Assembly: GCA_023213315.1 (NCBI GenBank)
Contig: JAKCPI010012563.1
Location: forward strand, 1 to 64,000
Source: Euborellia annulipes
Lineage: Eukaryota; Arthropoda; Insecta; Dermaptera; Anisolabididae
Direction of reading: 5' to 3'
DNA length: 64,000 nucleotides
Below, piece by piece: positions 1 to 10,884 of this stretch (position 1 is the stretch's first letter; each line of letters starts with the position of its first letter). Made by a program: the position numbers and the translations under genes. The notes under the pieces are model-generated. The model saw only the letters and a list, made by a program, of their open reading frames with translations. It ran no database searches and was not told the DNA's origin.

Positions 1-365
1 TTAAAGAGCATCTCAAAAATATGTGATTTTATAATTTTAATTAAAATCAGTTGGAGTAAATTTTGAGAAAATCAAAAAAATCTGGAAAAACCCGATGCAT
101 CAACTACTTCGTGTTTGGTCCCATGGGGGTATCTAACGTAAATATACAATTTCAATAGTTTCTGTTCCAGGGATATTTTGTTAACACATACCCAGACAGG
201 CACATAGACTGGCCATGTTGCGGGACCCACTTTTTTGGACTCAGGTGACCTCAAAGCTTGTATATCCCATCAAAATCTCCACATCGAATTTTTTGGCATA
301 AAACCAATACTCTCTCTCTCTCTATATATAAATATATTACATATTTAAGTAAGAGAAAGTAAAAA
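1..365 (-). repeat. AGAGAAAGTA-family element, truncated by window edge
   Basis: Minus-strand copy of the commonest family here: reading from 365 downward gives TTTTTACTTTCTCTTAC, a short TA-rich stretch, TTTTGATGGGATATACAAGC-like sequence, then the internal TTTTCTCAAAA and GAGCATC segments. The hairpin end would lie off the left edge. Confidence 0.7.
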
Positions 366-1119
366 ATTTTGAAGGGGAAAGTTGTGGGCAAAATTGCTTG
401 CCCATTAACGAAAAAGATAAGACTATGAGTTTGGACCACGGTAAAATCTGATAGATTAGTCCATAGCTGTCAAAACTGGCGCGTTTTTGCCCATTAACTA
501 AATGATATGTCCGTGTGTTTGAACCGGTACCAACAGATCTACCTCTTCGTGTATGGCCAGCTAATTTTCTACAAAACTCATCAATAAGTTACCCCTGGAG
601 ATCCGTGTACGGAAACGCGCACCAAATCTAATACTCAATCGCCAACAACCCAATTGCATTGTTGGCAGTTCACCTCTTTATTCTCTCAAAAATTCCTCTG
701 CTCATATGTCTATCTCATCTACGTATATCATATTCAATATCAAAAATATTTAATGATAATATAGTCATTTGGTTGAATAATTCATCATCATCATTATCAT
801 CATGGTGGTGGATTATATGTATAACACTTCGATTAGAAATATTATTCTATAATTCCTTTGCTAATTAAACCTATCCTTCATTAATCTATTAATAAAATTT
901 ATATGATTAAGAATATATTTCTTTGATCTTAAAATAATGTTGCATGTTTATTTTGGCTTTCAACACTTTATAAAATTTCATTCTACATTCAATGAGAGGG
1001 AGATCAAAAAGGAGGAAATGTTTTTAATTTATTTAGCCTCTGATTCATCTTTAAGGAAGTTGAAGTTTTACCAAAATATTTGTTAATGCGGATTCCTTTT
1101 TTCTACATTTTTCCCTCAC
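366..1119. other. FA2H intron, no gene recognised
   Basis: AT-rich intronic sequence after the FA2H exon 2 donor. It holds a short CAT/TCA-rich stretch near 781-805. No further FA2H exon, with its expected HxxHH motifs, was seen on the minus strand. Confidence 0.5.
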
Positions 1120-3112
1120 CTGGAGTTGCCAGGCTGGTCCACCCGCTGTGCGTGAAGAAAAGGATTATGGGGATCCAGACTAGAGGTACAGACCACCAAG
1201 GCGTCTTAGTAAGGACTTCAAGTACATCAGCCTGGAAGAGACGCAAGGGCCGATCTACCGGACACTCCACCCAAGTAGAATAACGACTACCTAATTTTCC
1301 TACTTGTCTTAACATCGGTTTACTCCAGTCAAGTCCTTTCTAAAAAAAAAAAAAAAAGGAAAATCAGATATCAGAAGAAACTTTCTGTATTTATAAAGAC
1401 AGAGATCGTCAGCCCGATTCCAGAATAACTTTTTTTTACAAAATTTCATTTTCCTATAATCAAACAAGAGTTATTCTGAATTATTTGTTTTTGTTTGATT
1501 TTTTTTTTAAATTTATTTAAGGTCTTTTCGGCAACGGAGGCCATTTAGACCCCGTCCCTATTTATTTCAATTTATTGGTAGCCAATTAAATTGAAATAAA
1601 TTGTCACATGAGACGGGTTACGAATCGGTGACCCTTGGTACAGAAGACCAGCACGCTAACCCCTACACCAAGGCCCGAGGGTCCGCTTTCGTTTAATTTG
1701 CTTTTTCGTTTGAAATTAGATTTGTTTTTGTTTTTTATTTATTTATTTTGTTTAGGCTATTTTCCGGCATCTAAGGCCATTTAGACCTAGTCACAATTTA
1801 TTTCAATAGATTGATTGGTAGGTAGTTAATTCAATTCCTTGAGAAGTGAAGCGAACCCTGAAATAAAGCACAAAAGTAGAATACTCTACTACTGTGCCCA
1901 GGGGCTTTTCTAAGTTTATCCGACACAATTGAAATTCTTATTTTCTCCTCTCCAACTAAATGTTTTTTGTTTGAAATTATCCATAGACCTACTAGTAATT
2001 AAAGAGCCAAAGGTGGAGGAAGAGGGGAGGTTAGGAAATATAAATGTATAAAAACTTTATTTTTGTTCTTTATTGTTGCGGGAACATAATAAATTTATTA
2101 TTGTCATAGCGATTTTTTGTAAATCATTTTAAAACTTATTAGACTATTGATAAAATTTAATTAAATAAAGGTAAAAAATTTTTATATTAGACAAATGCAG
2201 TTGCCTTAGTTCCTCTGATCCCTGAAATCAAATTTTACTATTATGTCCTTTTGCACAATTCTTATCTTTATTGATGAGATTAATGAGATGAAGCCAATAC
2301 AATTGCCCTCTTTCGCATTATGTAACTTCTCGAAACTCAATCTCTAATCTTATCCGAATCCCTTAGAAGAAAAGATTTTTGGAGCATACTCGTAACAAAA
2401 AGGCAGACGTACGTATTTTTTGTGTATGACTTCAAAGCCAGTGTTCATTGAAACTGGGGAAGAGGTGTCGCTTCACGTTCACAAAGACAGTTCGTTTCCC
2501 CTCCAAGGTGATTATTTAAATTATTTATATCAACAAATGATTTAAATAAATTTACATATTTAAAATGTTGATAAAATCTTAAATTTATTTATTTATTTTT
2601 TTAATGGATGCATAAGATGCAAAGACCTCAGATGACGATTGTCACATGCAACTAGGAAAAACATGGGAAACTAAAAGAATGGGGGAGAGACTAATTTTTT
2701 TTTTACTCTAAATTTATTTGGATTAAATTCTTTTTTTTAATTAATTAATTAATGTTTGAGAATTTTATTTATTTGTGGGACCTCAATGCGACTCTGCTCC
2801 TTTATTCAGGTTTATCTTATACAATAAACCAACCTCCATATTTTCCATTTCTGGACTCTCTTTTTGGGCATAAGAGGCGAGTAAATAACGAGCAGCCGGT
2901 GAGTGTGTATTCTTCATGGTGGCTGAAATGTCCTGTCCATTATATTTGAGTAAGGAAGCACAGCCCCCAGGATGGCGATGTAGGAATGAGGAGACATCGT
3001 GCTCCCTTTGGTTGGAGAGTACCACGACCTGGCCATTTGTGGTAGACGTTTGTGGCGAGGCGCCCACTGTGGCACTCTCTGAGCTCGACTCCGTCCTCTG
3101 GCCAGCCGCCAT
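1120..3112 (-). CDS. FA2H: Fatty acid 2-hydroxylase, N-terminal two coding exons (gene continues past left edge)
   Basis: Coding exons read on the minus strand: exon 1 = 3112-2834 (93 codons, strong start context AAGATGG) and exon 2 = 1339-1120. Exon 1 encodes a cytochrome b5 haem domain: HPGG with H47, and a second axial histidine H70 in QDISA...HSPAARYLL, the arrangement seen in FA2H. Exon 2 opens after a poly-pyrimidine tract plus AG with KGLDWSKPMLRQVGKLG, then RPLRLFQADVLEVLTKT and the hydrophobic WWSVPLVWIPIILFF, matching the segment between the b5 domain and the first membrane helices of FA2H. It ends at a good donor, CCAG/GTGAGG. The exon 1 donor GAG/GTTGGT is weak but joins exon 2 in phase 0. 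FA2H is an ER membrane di-iron enzyme that 2-hydroxylates fatty acids for sphingolipids, using electrons passed through the b5 domain. The His-box catalytic region is not in this window. The family call is firm; the exact exon 1 end is less certain. Confidence 0.92.
1511..1683 (-). repeat. tRNA-headed SINE, short variant
   Basis: Reading the minus strand: CCCTCGGGCCTTGGTGTAGGG, a B-box-like region around a TTCG-AACC degenerate motif, then a body with TTTATTTCAATTTA inverted halves, ending GCCGAAAAGACCTTAAATAA. It shares the GCC(C)TCGGG...TTGGTGTAG head and the GCCGAAAAGACT tail with the longer SINE but has a different middle. A second copy is at 27905-28055, and a more diverged one at 1745-1912. 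Confidence 0.7.
2426..2507 (+). other. Possible short first coding exon inside FA2H intron 1 (opposite strand)
   Basis: ATG at 2426 begins 27 codons of well-mixed sequence (MTSKPVFIETGEEVSLHVHK then DSSFPLQ) ending at CAAG/GTGATT, a usable donor, phase 1. Base composition is richer in G and C than the flanks. I do not recognise the protein and found no partner exon downstream. It could be the 5' exon of a nested or overlapping gene, or chance. Confidence 0.25.
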
Positions 3113-3514
3113 CTTACTGAAACATCTTGTTTATTATTATTTTGAACGTTTATGTCTATATAATCATCATAAATCTATAAATACGCTTATGTTCTATGAA
3201 ATTAAAATATACAGTAGCGTCTATTCAAGTACACAAGATTATAAGAAAGAAAAATTTTTACTTTGGCCATACAGGCGTAACTACATTGATTGGCGCCCCC
3301 CGCAGTTACAAGAAAGAATATCGCCTCCCCCCCCAAAAAAAAAACAAAAAAATAAAAAATAAAATATTTGTTTACATATAACACTGTTTTACAAAAAAGA
3401 TAAAATTTATTTTTCTGCGGGTTTCACTTGCAATTCTTATTCTCTCCAAAGATTTTGATTAAAATTCAAAAATCAATTATTTTTTACATAAATAATTTAT
3501 AGCTGAGATGTTAT

Positions 3515-3711
3515 ATTAATAAGAGGGTAAAAATGAGAAATGCAGCTAAAGTTATTCTTTATTTGGTCAATTCACACAGCTGACGTTTCGGTTCCGTGTT
3601 TGAACCATCTTCAGAGCTGGTTCAAACACGGAACCGAAACGTCAGCTGTGTGAATTGACCAAATAAAGAAATAACTTTAGCTGCATTTCTCATTTTTACC
3701 CTCTTATTAAT
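3515..3711. repeat. Near-perfect palindrome of Penelope-like terminal sequence with hammerhead-type core
   Basis: Arms 3515-3612 and 3614-3711 are almost exact inverted copies. On the minus strand 3620-3577 reads CCAGCT, CTGAAGA, T, GGTTC-loop-GAACC, GAAAC, GTC, AGCTG. That is stem I (CAGCT/AGCTG), the conserved CUGANGA box, stem II, GAAA, a one-pair stem III and a GUC cleavage site. The right arm lacks CTGAAGA, so only the minus strand has a whole core. The same family recurs at 60487-60897. Confidence 0.75.
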
Positions 3712-4435
3712 AATTATTTTTTAAATGCTCTTTAAAATGTATATTCTTATTTTGCCATTGAAATCTTTTGAAGACCACTACTCCATAGAAAAGATAGGAC
3801 ATATGGTTGCCATGGTACCAAAATATAAATATTTTCTCACGTTTATAAATTTGACATCTTGAAATTTGAATGTAGCCTACGGGCTTGATCTAGTTGGTAG
3901 CGTGCCTACCTTCTATACGAGTTCAAACCCCAGAATGAGAAAAAAGTGTGAGTGTTAAAAAAACAAGAGTAAAGTGGTCTTCAGAAGATTTCAACGGCAA
4001 AATGAGAATATACATTTTAAAGAGCATCTAAAAAATAGTTGATTTATGAATTTAAAAAAATCCTTGGGGGGGAATTTTGAGAAAATCGAAAAAACTGAAA
4101 AAGTACATCAGTAAAGTACTAGTACTTTTTGGCCGATTTTGTTCAAAAGCTTATTTTGAGCGTGTGGGAAGGTACCTAAGTTAAATATAAAATTTCAATC
4201 CGGTAGCTCAATTCCTTCATGCTAAAAATCTGTCCACACATACAGACACACGCAGCACACACACACAGACCAATTTGCGGGACCCACTTTTTGGACTCAG
4301 GGGACCTCAAAACATGTATATCCATCAAAACCTCGACATCGAATTTTTGACATGATCGCAATACTTTCTCTCTCTATATATTTCATATATAGGCTAAGAG
4401 AAAGTAAAAATTCGAATGTAAGCTTACTGTCGGAA
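3712..4435 (-). repeat. Composite AGAGAAAGTA-family copies with SINE fragment
   Basis: 3714-3871 is a plus-orientation 3' segment (TGGTTGCCATGGTA, CATCTTGAA). 3872-3960 is a tRNA-like SINE head fused to its tail (GTTGGTAGCGTGCC...GAGTTCAAACCCC). 3963-4410 is a minus-orientation 5' part ending in AGAGAAAGTAAAAA. With the plus copy at 4833-5600 it forms a large inverted repeat. Confidence 0.65.
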
Positions 4436-4548
4436 ATTAAATATGTCTCAACATAAAAAATCTGGTGTGACAAGCACTGAACACAACTTTCGATTACCGA
4501 AGGTAAAATAAATTTGTGTGCTGTGCGACCAGTCACACCAGATTTTTT
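4436..4548 (+). repeat. Terminal hairpin of the AGAGAAAGTA family
   Basis: GGAAATTAAATATG then AATCTGGTGTGACAAGCAC...GACCAGTCACACCAGATT: arms of about 40 bp fold into a hairpin. The same module ends the longer copies, and here it stands at the centre of an inverted pair. Confidence 0.75.
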
Positions 4549-4832
4549 TTCAAACTCAGTTTCATTTGGAAAATTTTAGAAATTTTTTTTGAAAATATTT
4601 TTTTGTTTTCTCTCTTTTCAATCAATTCATGATTACTCAAATGTCACTTTTAGTCTCGTTTTTACTTTTTCCTTTATTAGTTAATCGATAAAAAACACCA
4701 TTTTCTTCGGCTACTACTTTTTTATACTAAGAGTCGGGGTTTCTACTGAACAATGCACTGATATTTTTTTTTACTCTTTTAGATAGATATATACCATAAA
4801 TGGCCAAAGTAATGATCGCATATCCATTTTTA

Positions 4833-5600
4833 CTTTCTCGTACCCTATATATGAAATATATAGAGAGAGAAAGTATTGCGATCATGTCAAAAATTCGATG
4901 TCGAGATTTTGATGGATATACATGTTTTGAGGTCCCCTGAGTCCAAAAAAGTGGGTCCCGCAAATTGGTCTGTGTGTGTGTGTGTATATATGTGTGTCTG
5001 TGTGTGTGTATGTGTGTGTGGACAGATTTTTAGCATGAAGGAATTGAGCTACCGGATTGAAATTTTATATTTAACTTAGGTACCTTCCCACACGCTCAAA
5101 ATAAGCTTTTGAACAAAATCTGCCAAAAAGTACTAGTACTTTACTGATGTACTTTTTCAGTTTTTTTCGATTTTCTCAAAATTCCCTCCAAGGATTTTTT
5201 TTAAAATTCAAAAATCAATTATTTTTTAGATGCTCTTTAAAATGTATATTCTCATTTTGCCGTTGAAATCTTCTGGAGACCACTTTACTCTTGTTCTTTT
5301 AGCATGAAGGAATTGAGCTACCGGATTGAAATTTTATATTTAACTTAGGTACCTTCCCACACGCTCAAAATAAGCTTTTGAACAAAATCGGCCAAAAAGT
5401 ACTAGTACTTTACTGATGTACTTTTTCAGTTTTTTTCGATTTTCTCAAAATTCCCTCCAAGGATTTTTTTTTAAATTCAAAAATCAATTATTTTTTAGAT
5501 GCTCTTTAAAATGTATATTCTCATTTTGCCGTTGAAATCTTCTGGAGACCACTTTACTCTTGTTCTTCATAGGAAAGATAGAAATGGTTGCCATGGTAAC
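4833..5600 (+). repeat. AGAGAAAGTA-family copy with a 269-bp tandem duplication
   Basis: Begins TTACTTTCTCGTACC, then (TG)n and the internal block. The segment 5031-5299 is repeated immediately as 5300-5568 with very few differences. Both copies run from TAGCATGAAGGAATTGAGC to TTTACTCTTGTTCTT. Confidence 0.75.
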
Positions 5601-5984
5601 GGAATTTAAATCTTTTTCTTTTTATTAGATTAAAAATCAATTATTATTTAAATTCCCATTTATTTGTGTCTTTAATTGCTTAGGAGAAAACATATATATA
5701 TCTCTCTCTCTCACTTGCAAACATTATCGCCTGTCTCTCCGCCTTCTCTCATAGGCCTAATGTTAATTTCCTATAGGGATTTGTATGTTAATTTCGATTC
5801 AAAAGGGGGTCCCCTTTGAAACTTTTTAGGCATTTAAAATTTTTTTTTCCAATTCTTATGAAATTTTGTATTTATTTACGATTCTCTATTGTGTATAAAA
5901 TGTCCAAATATGAGATTAAAATTTTTAAAAATAACCATAGTTTATTTCAAGCAGTCAACATTTAAAATCCAAGTTTGAAACTAA

Positions 5985-6112
5985 GGTGCTATCGGAAACT
6001 AAATATATCTCGACACAAAAAATCTGGTGTGACCAGCACAGTGCGCAACTTTCTCTTACCGAAGGGTAAGAGAAAGTTGTGTGCTGTGCGCCAGTCACAC
6101 CAGATTTTTTTT
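5985..6112 (+). repeat. Solo terminal hairpin of the AGAGAAAGTA family
   Basis: ATCGGAAACTAAATATATCTCGACAC-type lead-in followed by the hairpin AATCTGGTGTGAC...GTCACACCAGATT. It is followed directly by a minus-strand SINE. Confidence 0.7.
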
Positions 6113-6337
6113 TAACACTCCAACTTTTTTCTCATTCACACTCACACTCACATGCACACCCGTTTTTTCGTCAACTTAGACCATATAAGACTTTGAAATT
6201 AACGTTATTATTTATAATATCTTTTTGGGGTCCAGGCATTTCTATTTAAGGCATTTGATATCTAACTGACTTTAATAAAAAAGCGACGTTCGGTATAGAA
6301 GGTAGGCACGCTACCAACTACACTAAGCCCGAGGGCG
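6113..6337 (-). repeat. tRNA-derived SINE (long family), internally deleted
   Basis: The minus strand reads CCCTCGGGCTTAGTGTAGTT, GGTAGCGTGCC, a shortened body with the AAATGCC/GGACCCC block, and the (GTGA)n-rich tail before an A-rich end (T-rich on plus at 6107). Confidence 0.7.
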
Positions 6338-6380
6338 TATATATATTTTTCAACCATGGGTTCCCAAAATGTATTTCTTT

Positions 6381-7052
6381 TTTACTTTCTCTTACCTATG
6401 CATATATGTAATATATATATAGAGAGAAAGTATTGGATTCATGTCAAAAATTCGATGTCGAGATTTTGATGGATCTTCACGTTTTGAGGTCCCCTGAATC
6501 CAAAAAAGTGGTTTTCGCGACATGGTCTGTCTGTGTGTGTGTGTGTGGGTGGGTGTGTTTAATTTTAAGCATGAAGGAATTGAGCTACGAGGTTGAAATT
6601 TTATATTTAAGTTAAACACCCCCGGGACCGGAAAAATAAGCTTTTAATCAAAATCGGCCAAAGAGTACTAGTACTTTACTGATGTACTTTTTCAGTTTTT
6701 TTCGATTTTCTCAAAATTTGCTCCAACGATTTTTTTTAAAATTCAAAAATCAATTATTTTTCAGATGCTCTTTAAAATGTATATTCTCATTTTGCGATTG
6801 AAATCTTCTGAAGACCACTTTACTCCTGTATTTCATAGGGAAGATAGGAGAAATGGTTGCTATGGTAACAAAATATAAATATTTTCCCATACTTATAAAT
6901 TTTACATCTTGAATTCATATGTTCCGTACTGTCGAGAACTAAATATATGTCGATACAAAAAATCTGGTGTGACAAGCACAGTACACAACTTTCGATTACC
7001 GAAGGTAAGAGAAAGTTGTGTGCTGTGCGCCAGTCACACCAGATTTTTTTTT
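6381..7052 (+). repeat. Near full-length AGAGAAAGTA-family element (best reference copy)
   Basis: Starts TTTACTTTCTCTTACC, then a TA-rich hairpin closed by AGAGAAAGTATTGG, ATTTTGATGGAT, GAGGTCCCCTGAATCC, (TG)n, AGTACTAGTACTTTACTGAT, TGGTTGCTATGGTAAC, CATCTTGAATTC, and the ~90-bp end hairpin AATCTGGTGTGAC...GTCACACCAGATT. No coding capacity. The order is the same in copies at 10885-11515, 22396-23221 and 27821-28680. Confidence 0.8.
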
Positions 7053-7443
7053 AAGAAACTTTTAAACCTATTAGATAAATACCGGTATTAAATGGAGAGA
7101 TAAGTATATAAATGAGGCATACCATGCCAAATCCTACAAAATTTGACAAAAAATGGAAATTTTTTCTTTGATTTTATGTCAAGTTTCAAATATTGGCCAA
7201 ATGGACACGTGTCCAAGGCCATTCCAAATGAAAATCAATCAATCAATCAAGTTTCAAATATTGACTTTTTTATTATGGAAAATTTTGAAAGGGCCTATAT
7301 GGCCTAACAAAAAAATTTGCAAAGATAATTTGGCTTTGTTTTTTGCTGCTCCTGTACTGTTCTTGCTCTTAAAAATAAAAATAAAAATAAAGTAAAACAC
7401 CCACTCTCTCCAAAATTGCCTACTGGACCAGGTTCATATAGGC

Positions 7444-7544
7444 CAGCGGTTCCCAACCCGTGGGCCGAGAACTGATTGGAACTGGGCCGCAGAAGTTTTT
7501 ACGGAAAAAGTGGGCCGCACATCAAAAAAGGTTGGGAACCACTG
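7444..7544. mobile_element. 101-bp hAT-type MITE with perfect 8-bp target duplication
   Basis: Ends CAGCGGTTCCCAACC and GGTTGGGAACCACTG are inverted. Both sides carry ATATAGGC (7436-7443 and 7545-7552). The interior has the G-rich GGGCCGCA repeat. CAG ends plus an 8-bp duplication are the hAT signature. Confidence 0.88.
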
Positions 7545-7552
7545 ATATAGGC

Positions 7553-8626
7553 CTATCCGACAGGAGCACAGCCAGAAAATTTTCAGAGAAGGGCCCCCTC
7601 CCAGTAAATTTTAATATTTAATGTTGGGGTTACTAGCTCACCCACTTTTAATATTTATGCTAACTTACCAGCACAGTAGATAATGATCTGTGTAGATGAC
7701 TAAATCAGGGCAGCCCAATGATGTAGAATTCATTAATACGGTACATATTCAATATATTTATTTATATGAAAAAATAAATACACAGGATTTTCCCCATTAT
7801 TGGAATACAAATAAATTTTAAAGTAGGGCTATATAAAATTTCAAATAGCGTTTAGCATTTTATAACAATATTTCTTTCTTTATTATAATTTTATTTAATT
7901 ATTTATTTATTTATTTATTTATTTTTTTTTTTGGGGGGGGGAGGGAAGGGGGAGCGTAGTAGTGCCGTAACAAGAGAGAGATTAACCCTTATGTTTCCCT
8001 AATTACGATCCTGCTACCAACTTTCTAATGAGTTATTTTAACAATTTTTCTTTTATTCTGTCAATTCTTTCTTGTTATTTGAAATAATATTGAGTTATTA
8101 TTATCTTTTAATAAAGTAGTATGTACATCTGCTCTCTTCTTTTCCACACTCTCATAAATTTAATAATTTTAGTAGTTGAGAGGGATGGGAGAAATAACAT
8201 TATTTTCAAAAATAAACGAGTCTATAAGAAAATATATATTAGAAAGTTTATTAAAGAAAGCAAACTTTGTGGAAAAGAAAAAAACTTGAAATTTTTTATT
8301 TTAAAGGATAGTCTAGTTATTTATAGACTTTATTTGAACTTGACACTTTGGCTCACCAAGCTAATAATACAAAATTCTGTCTGTGTTTGCGGTATGCATT
8401 GATAACGTGAATACGTTGCTCTGGATACTTTCACCCAGTATAGAACCTCTGACTTCAAAATTCAAAGTTTGTTTGGACAATACTGATGATGTTGCAAAGG
8501 ATAAAAAAAATCTTTTTTTTATATTAAATTCTTAATTTTTGGGAGTGTGTTGCGTTCTGTTTTGGCTTAGGGAGACATAATCAGAAACAAAATTAAAATA
8601 ATAAGTTATAAAAAAAAAACATCTTA
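7553..8626. other. AT-rich intergenic sequence, no gene
   Basis: Contains an (ATTT)n stretch near 7895-7925, a poly-T/poly-G run at 7922-7940, and short open frames with strongly biased AT-rich codons. Nothing recognisable. Confidence 0.5.
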
Positions 8627-8985
8627 AATAAATATGCCTGGACCCCCAATACATACCATCTATTGCAATAGTATTGAGACTAAAGCCCGGTAGTTAGGCA
8701 GCCCAAATGGCACACGTTCACTAAAATATTAAAAAGATTAATTTTTATGGCAATAAAGGCCGATCGCCCTATTGTCTGCTTTGAAAAAGATATTTCTTAG
8801 ACAGACCAGCTGCCATTTGGGCTGCCTAACTTCCGGGCTTTATTCTCAATATTATTGCAATAGATGGTACATTATATTATTAAATACACAAGTATCGTAA
8901 AAAGATTATAAGGCCAGAGTTGCCGAGAAGACTCTGTATGTGTGTGTGTGTGTGTGTGTGAGTATGAATGTTAAAAAAAAAAACA
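8627..8985 (+). repeat. 5'-truncated SINE split by a palindromic MITE
   Basis: GCCTGGACCCCCAATACAT, then the inserted MITE (8655-8870), then TATTAAATACACAAGTATCG... TTGCCGAGAAGACTCTG and a (TG)n tail with poly-A. Compared with the uninterrupted copy at 22905-23077 the break is clear, with ACAT on both sides of the insert. Confidence 0.75.
8655..8870. mobile_element. Palindromic MITE with ACCATCTATTGCAATA ends
   Basis: Inverted arms of about 60 bp: ACCATCTATTGCAATA...AAAGCCCGG...GTTAGGCAGCCCAAATGG, mirrored at the right end. Likely 4-bp duplication ACAT. A second copy at 12069-12260 has lost its outer right arm. Confidence 0.75.
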
Positions 8986-9599
8986 TAACTATAATCAGGA
9001 CCGCAGAGAGGGGTCAGAGCCGTGGATAAGCCAACCACCAGGCACTCTTTAAGCTTTAATCATAAGTTCCTAATGAAAAAAAATTAATTATTTTCAATTA
9101 TTGAAACCAATTAATACAACTGTAAATTTTAATGAGAAAAAGAAAATAAGAATATATTATTAAAATTTTCCTTCTGAGGGGCCCAAGCCCTTTAAGCTTT
9201 ACCTCTTAATTAAAAAAATTATTTTTCCCCACTGAAGCTCATATATTGGGATTTCAATTCTCTGACTTTGTTAGTTTTAAATTTCCTCCTTCGACTCAAC
9301 TTCCTTTTATTCTGCCCAATCAGACGCCCTGATAGGCACATACACACAGAGACAGGAAGTCAGCCCCTAGCTTTTTACATTTTAGTATGATGTATGATCA
9401 TGATAAAAAAAATTTCAAAAGAATTTTAATACTCCCTCTGTTCGAAAATAATAGTCCTATTTGACGCAAAAATTTGTCCGAAAATTTTTCAATTTAATAG
9501 TCGTTATTCGAGACTAAGGATCAATGTTAGTAATCGATAGGACATCAAAAACAAACAACATTAAAGTTTTACTAATCATTGCTTAGTACCATTTTTTTT

Positions 9600-9713
9600 C
9601 TACTTTCTCTTACCCCATATATGAAATATATATAGAGAGAACAAGATTTATCTCGAGCACAAAAAAATCAATGGTGTGAACAGCACAGTGCGCCAGTCAC
9701 ACCAGATTTTTTA
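9600..9713 (+). repeat. Internally deleted AGAGAAAGTA-family copy
   Basis: Joins the 5' end TACTTTCTCTTACC...AGAGAGA directly to the 3' hairpin (ATCTCGAGCAC...CAGTCACACCAGATT). This shows that the two ends belong to one element. Confidence 0.7.
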
Positions 9714-10084
9714 TTTTTCTAATCTTAATAAATAAAAACCAATTTTTCAAATGGGACTCTTATTTTAGCACGGGGGGGGGGGTGGTATTAATTTAAGATC
9801 AATATTAAACTTAAATCTTGATTAATTTATTTTAGTGTGGATTCTGATAAAGGCCCCCCCCTGGCAATATATGCTGAAACAGAACACAAGAAATGTTTGT
9901 TTGTCGCTAGTTGTTTAAAGAGATGTGAGGATGTATTGAAATCGTTGAAAATAATAAACTATTTTTTATTGACGTTTTGAGCGTCAGTCAACTCTTTCCA
10001 CCTTTCCAATAACATTGTCCAAATAATAAACTAGAAATACATTTTTTATATATATGTTACAGACCTAACTGTTTTTAGGGTTTG

Positions 10085-10372
10085 GATGATCCAGTCAAAT
10101 CCTCAATTGATACATTTGAAAGAATACAGTAACAATATGTAGTCTATAAAATATTTTTTATGATTTCTAACATTTTTTTAAATTTTAAATATATGTTCAG
10201 GCCAAACAGTTTTTAGATCACTAGTTTTCATAAAACAAACTAGAAACAGTTTGGTCTACAACACATATTTAAAATTTTAAAAACTATTAGAAATCATAAC
10301 AAATATTTTATAGACTACATATTGTTACTGTATTCTTTAAAATGTATTAATTGATGATTCGACTGGATCACC
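10085..10372. repeat. Fold-back (long inverted repeat) element
   Basis: Arms of about 135 bp starting GATGATCCAGTC on the left and ending GACTGGATCA on the right, mirrored through AATACAGTAACAATATGTAG and TTTATAGACTACATATTG. Only a short unpaired centre near 10215-10235. Confidence 0.75.
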
Positions 10373-10884
10373 CCCCTTCCCCTGCCACCTACCCAAAAAA
10401 ATTTCTAGCTACCCACCTGGTCCATTATATTGTTTTATTTTGAGTTTTTTCTCAAACAGTTACTTTCCAAATATTTTTCATAAGTCAATTTCGCTTTTAA
10501 AAAATAATTTTCTTCATCCCTTCCACCCAATGCTCTCTCTTTGATTAATATTTAATTACCTGAATAGTTAGTCTAGAAGAATAATTAAGTCATTAAGCCG
10601 TTATCACCTGTTTCATTGTTTTGACGTGAATGCAGCCTAATTTTATTTTCCAAGAATTCATTGATAAAAATTATAAGAGATCAATCGGAATGCATTTTGT
10701 AAGTGGATATGAATAATTATAGCTAACCGAATTATCTTTTTTAGCTTTAAAAAGTTTGCATTATGATTAGGTGATTTTACGTCATCGAAGAAACATTACG
10801 AACTAAAATTTTCAAAATCTGAGCGTCATAGTTATTATCTAACAATTTTGATGAAGAAAAAAAAGTGGCAGAGCAATCAGAAGG

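Noticed and set aside
659..868. Plus-strand 69-codon frame as an exon
   Set aside because: AT-rich with a simple TCA/TCATCA repeat, inside a FA2H intron, no splice partner.
8121..8402. Plus-strand 93-codon frame as a gene
   Set aside because: Codon content is simply AT bias, with Lys/Ile/Leu/Phe dominance, no motif and no splice or promoter context.
9955..9995. GACGTTTTGAGCGTCAGTC as a hammerhead
   Set aside because: Resembles the GAAACGTC end of the motif but has no CUGANGA box with stem II before it and reads CAAAAC instead of GAAAC.
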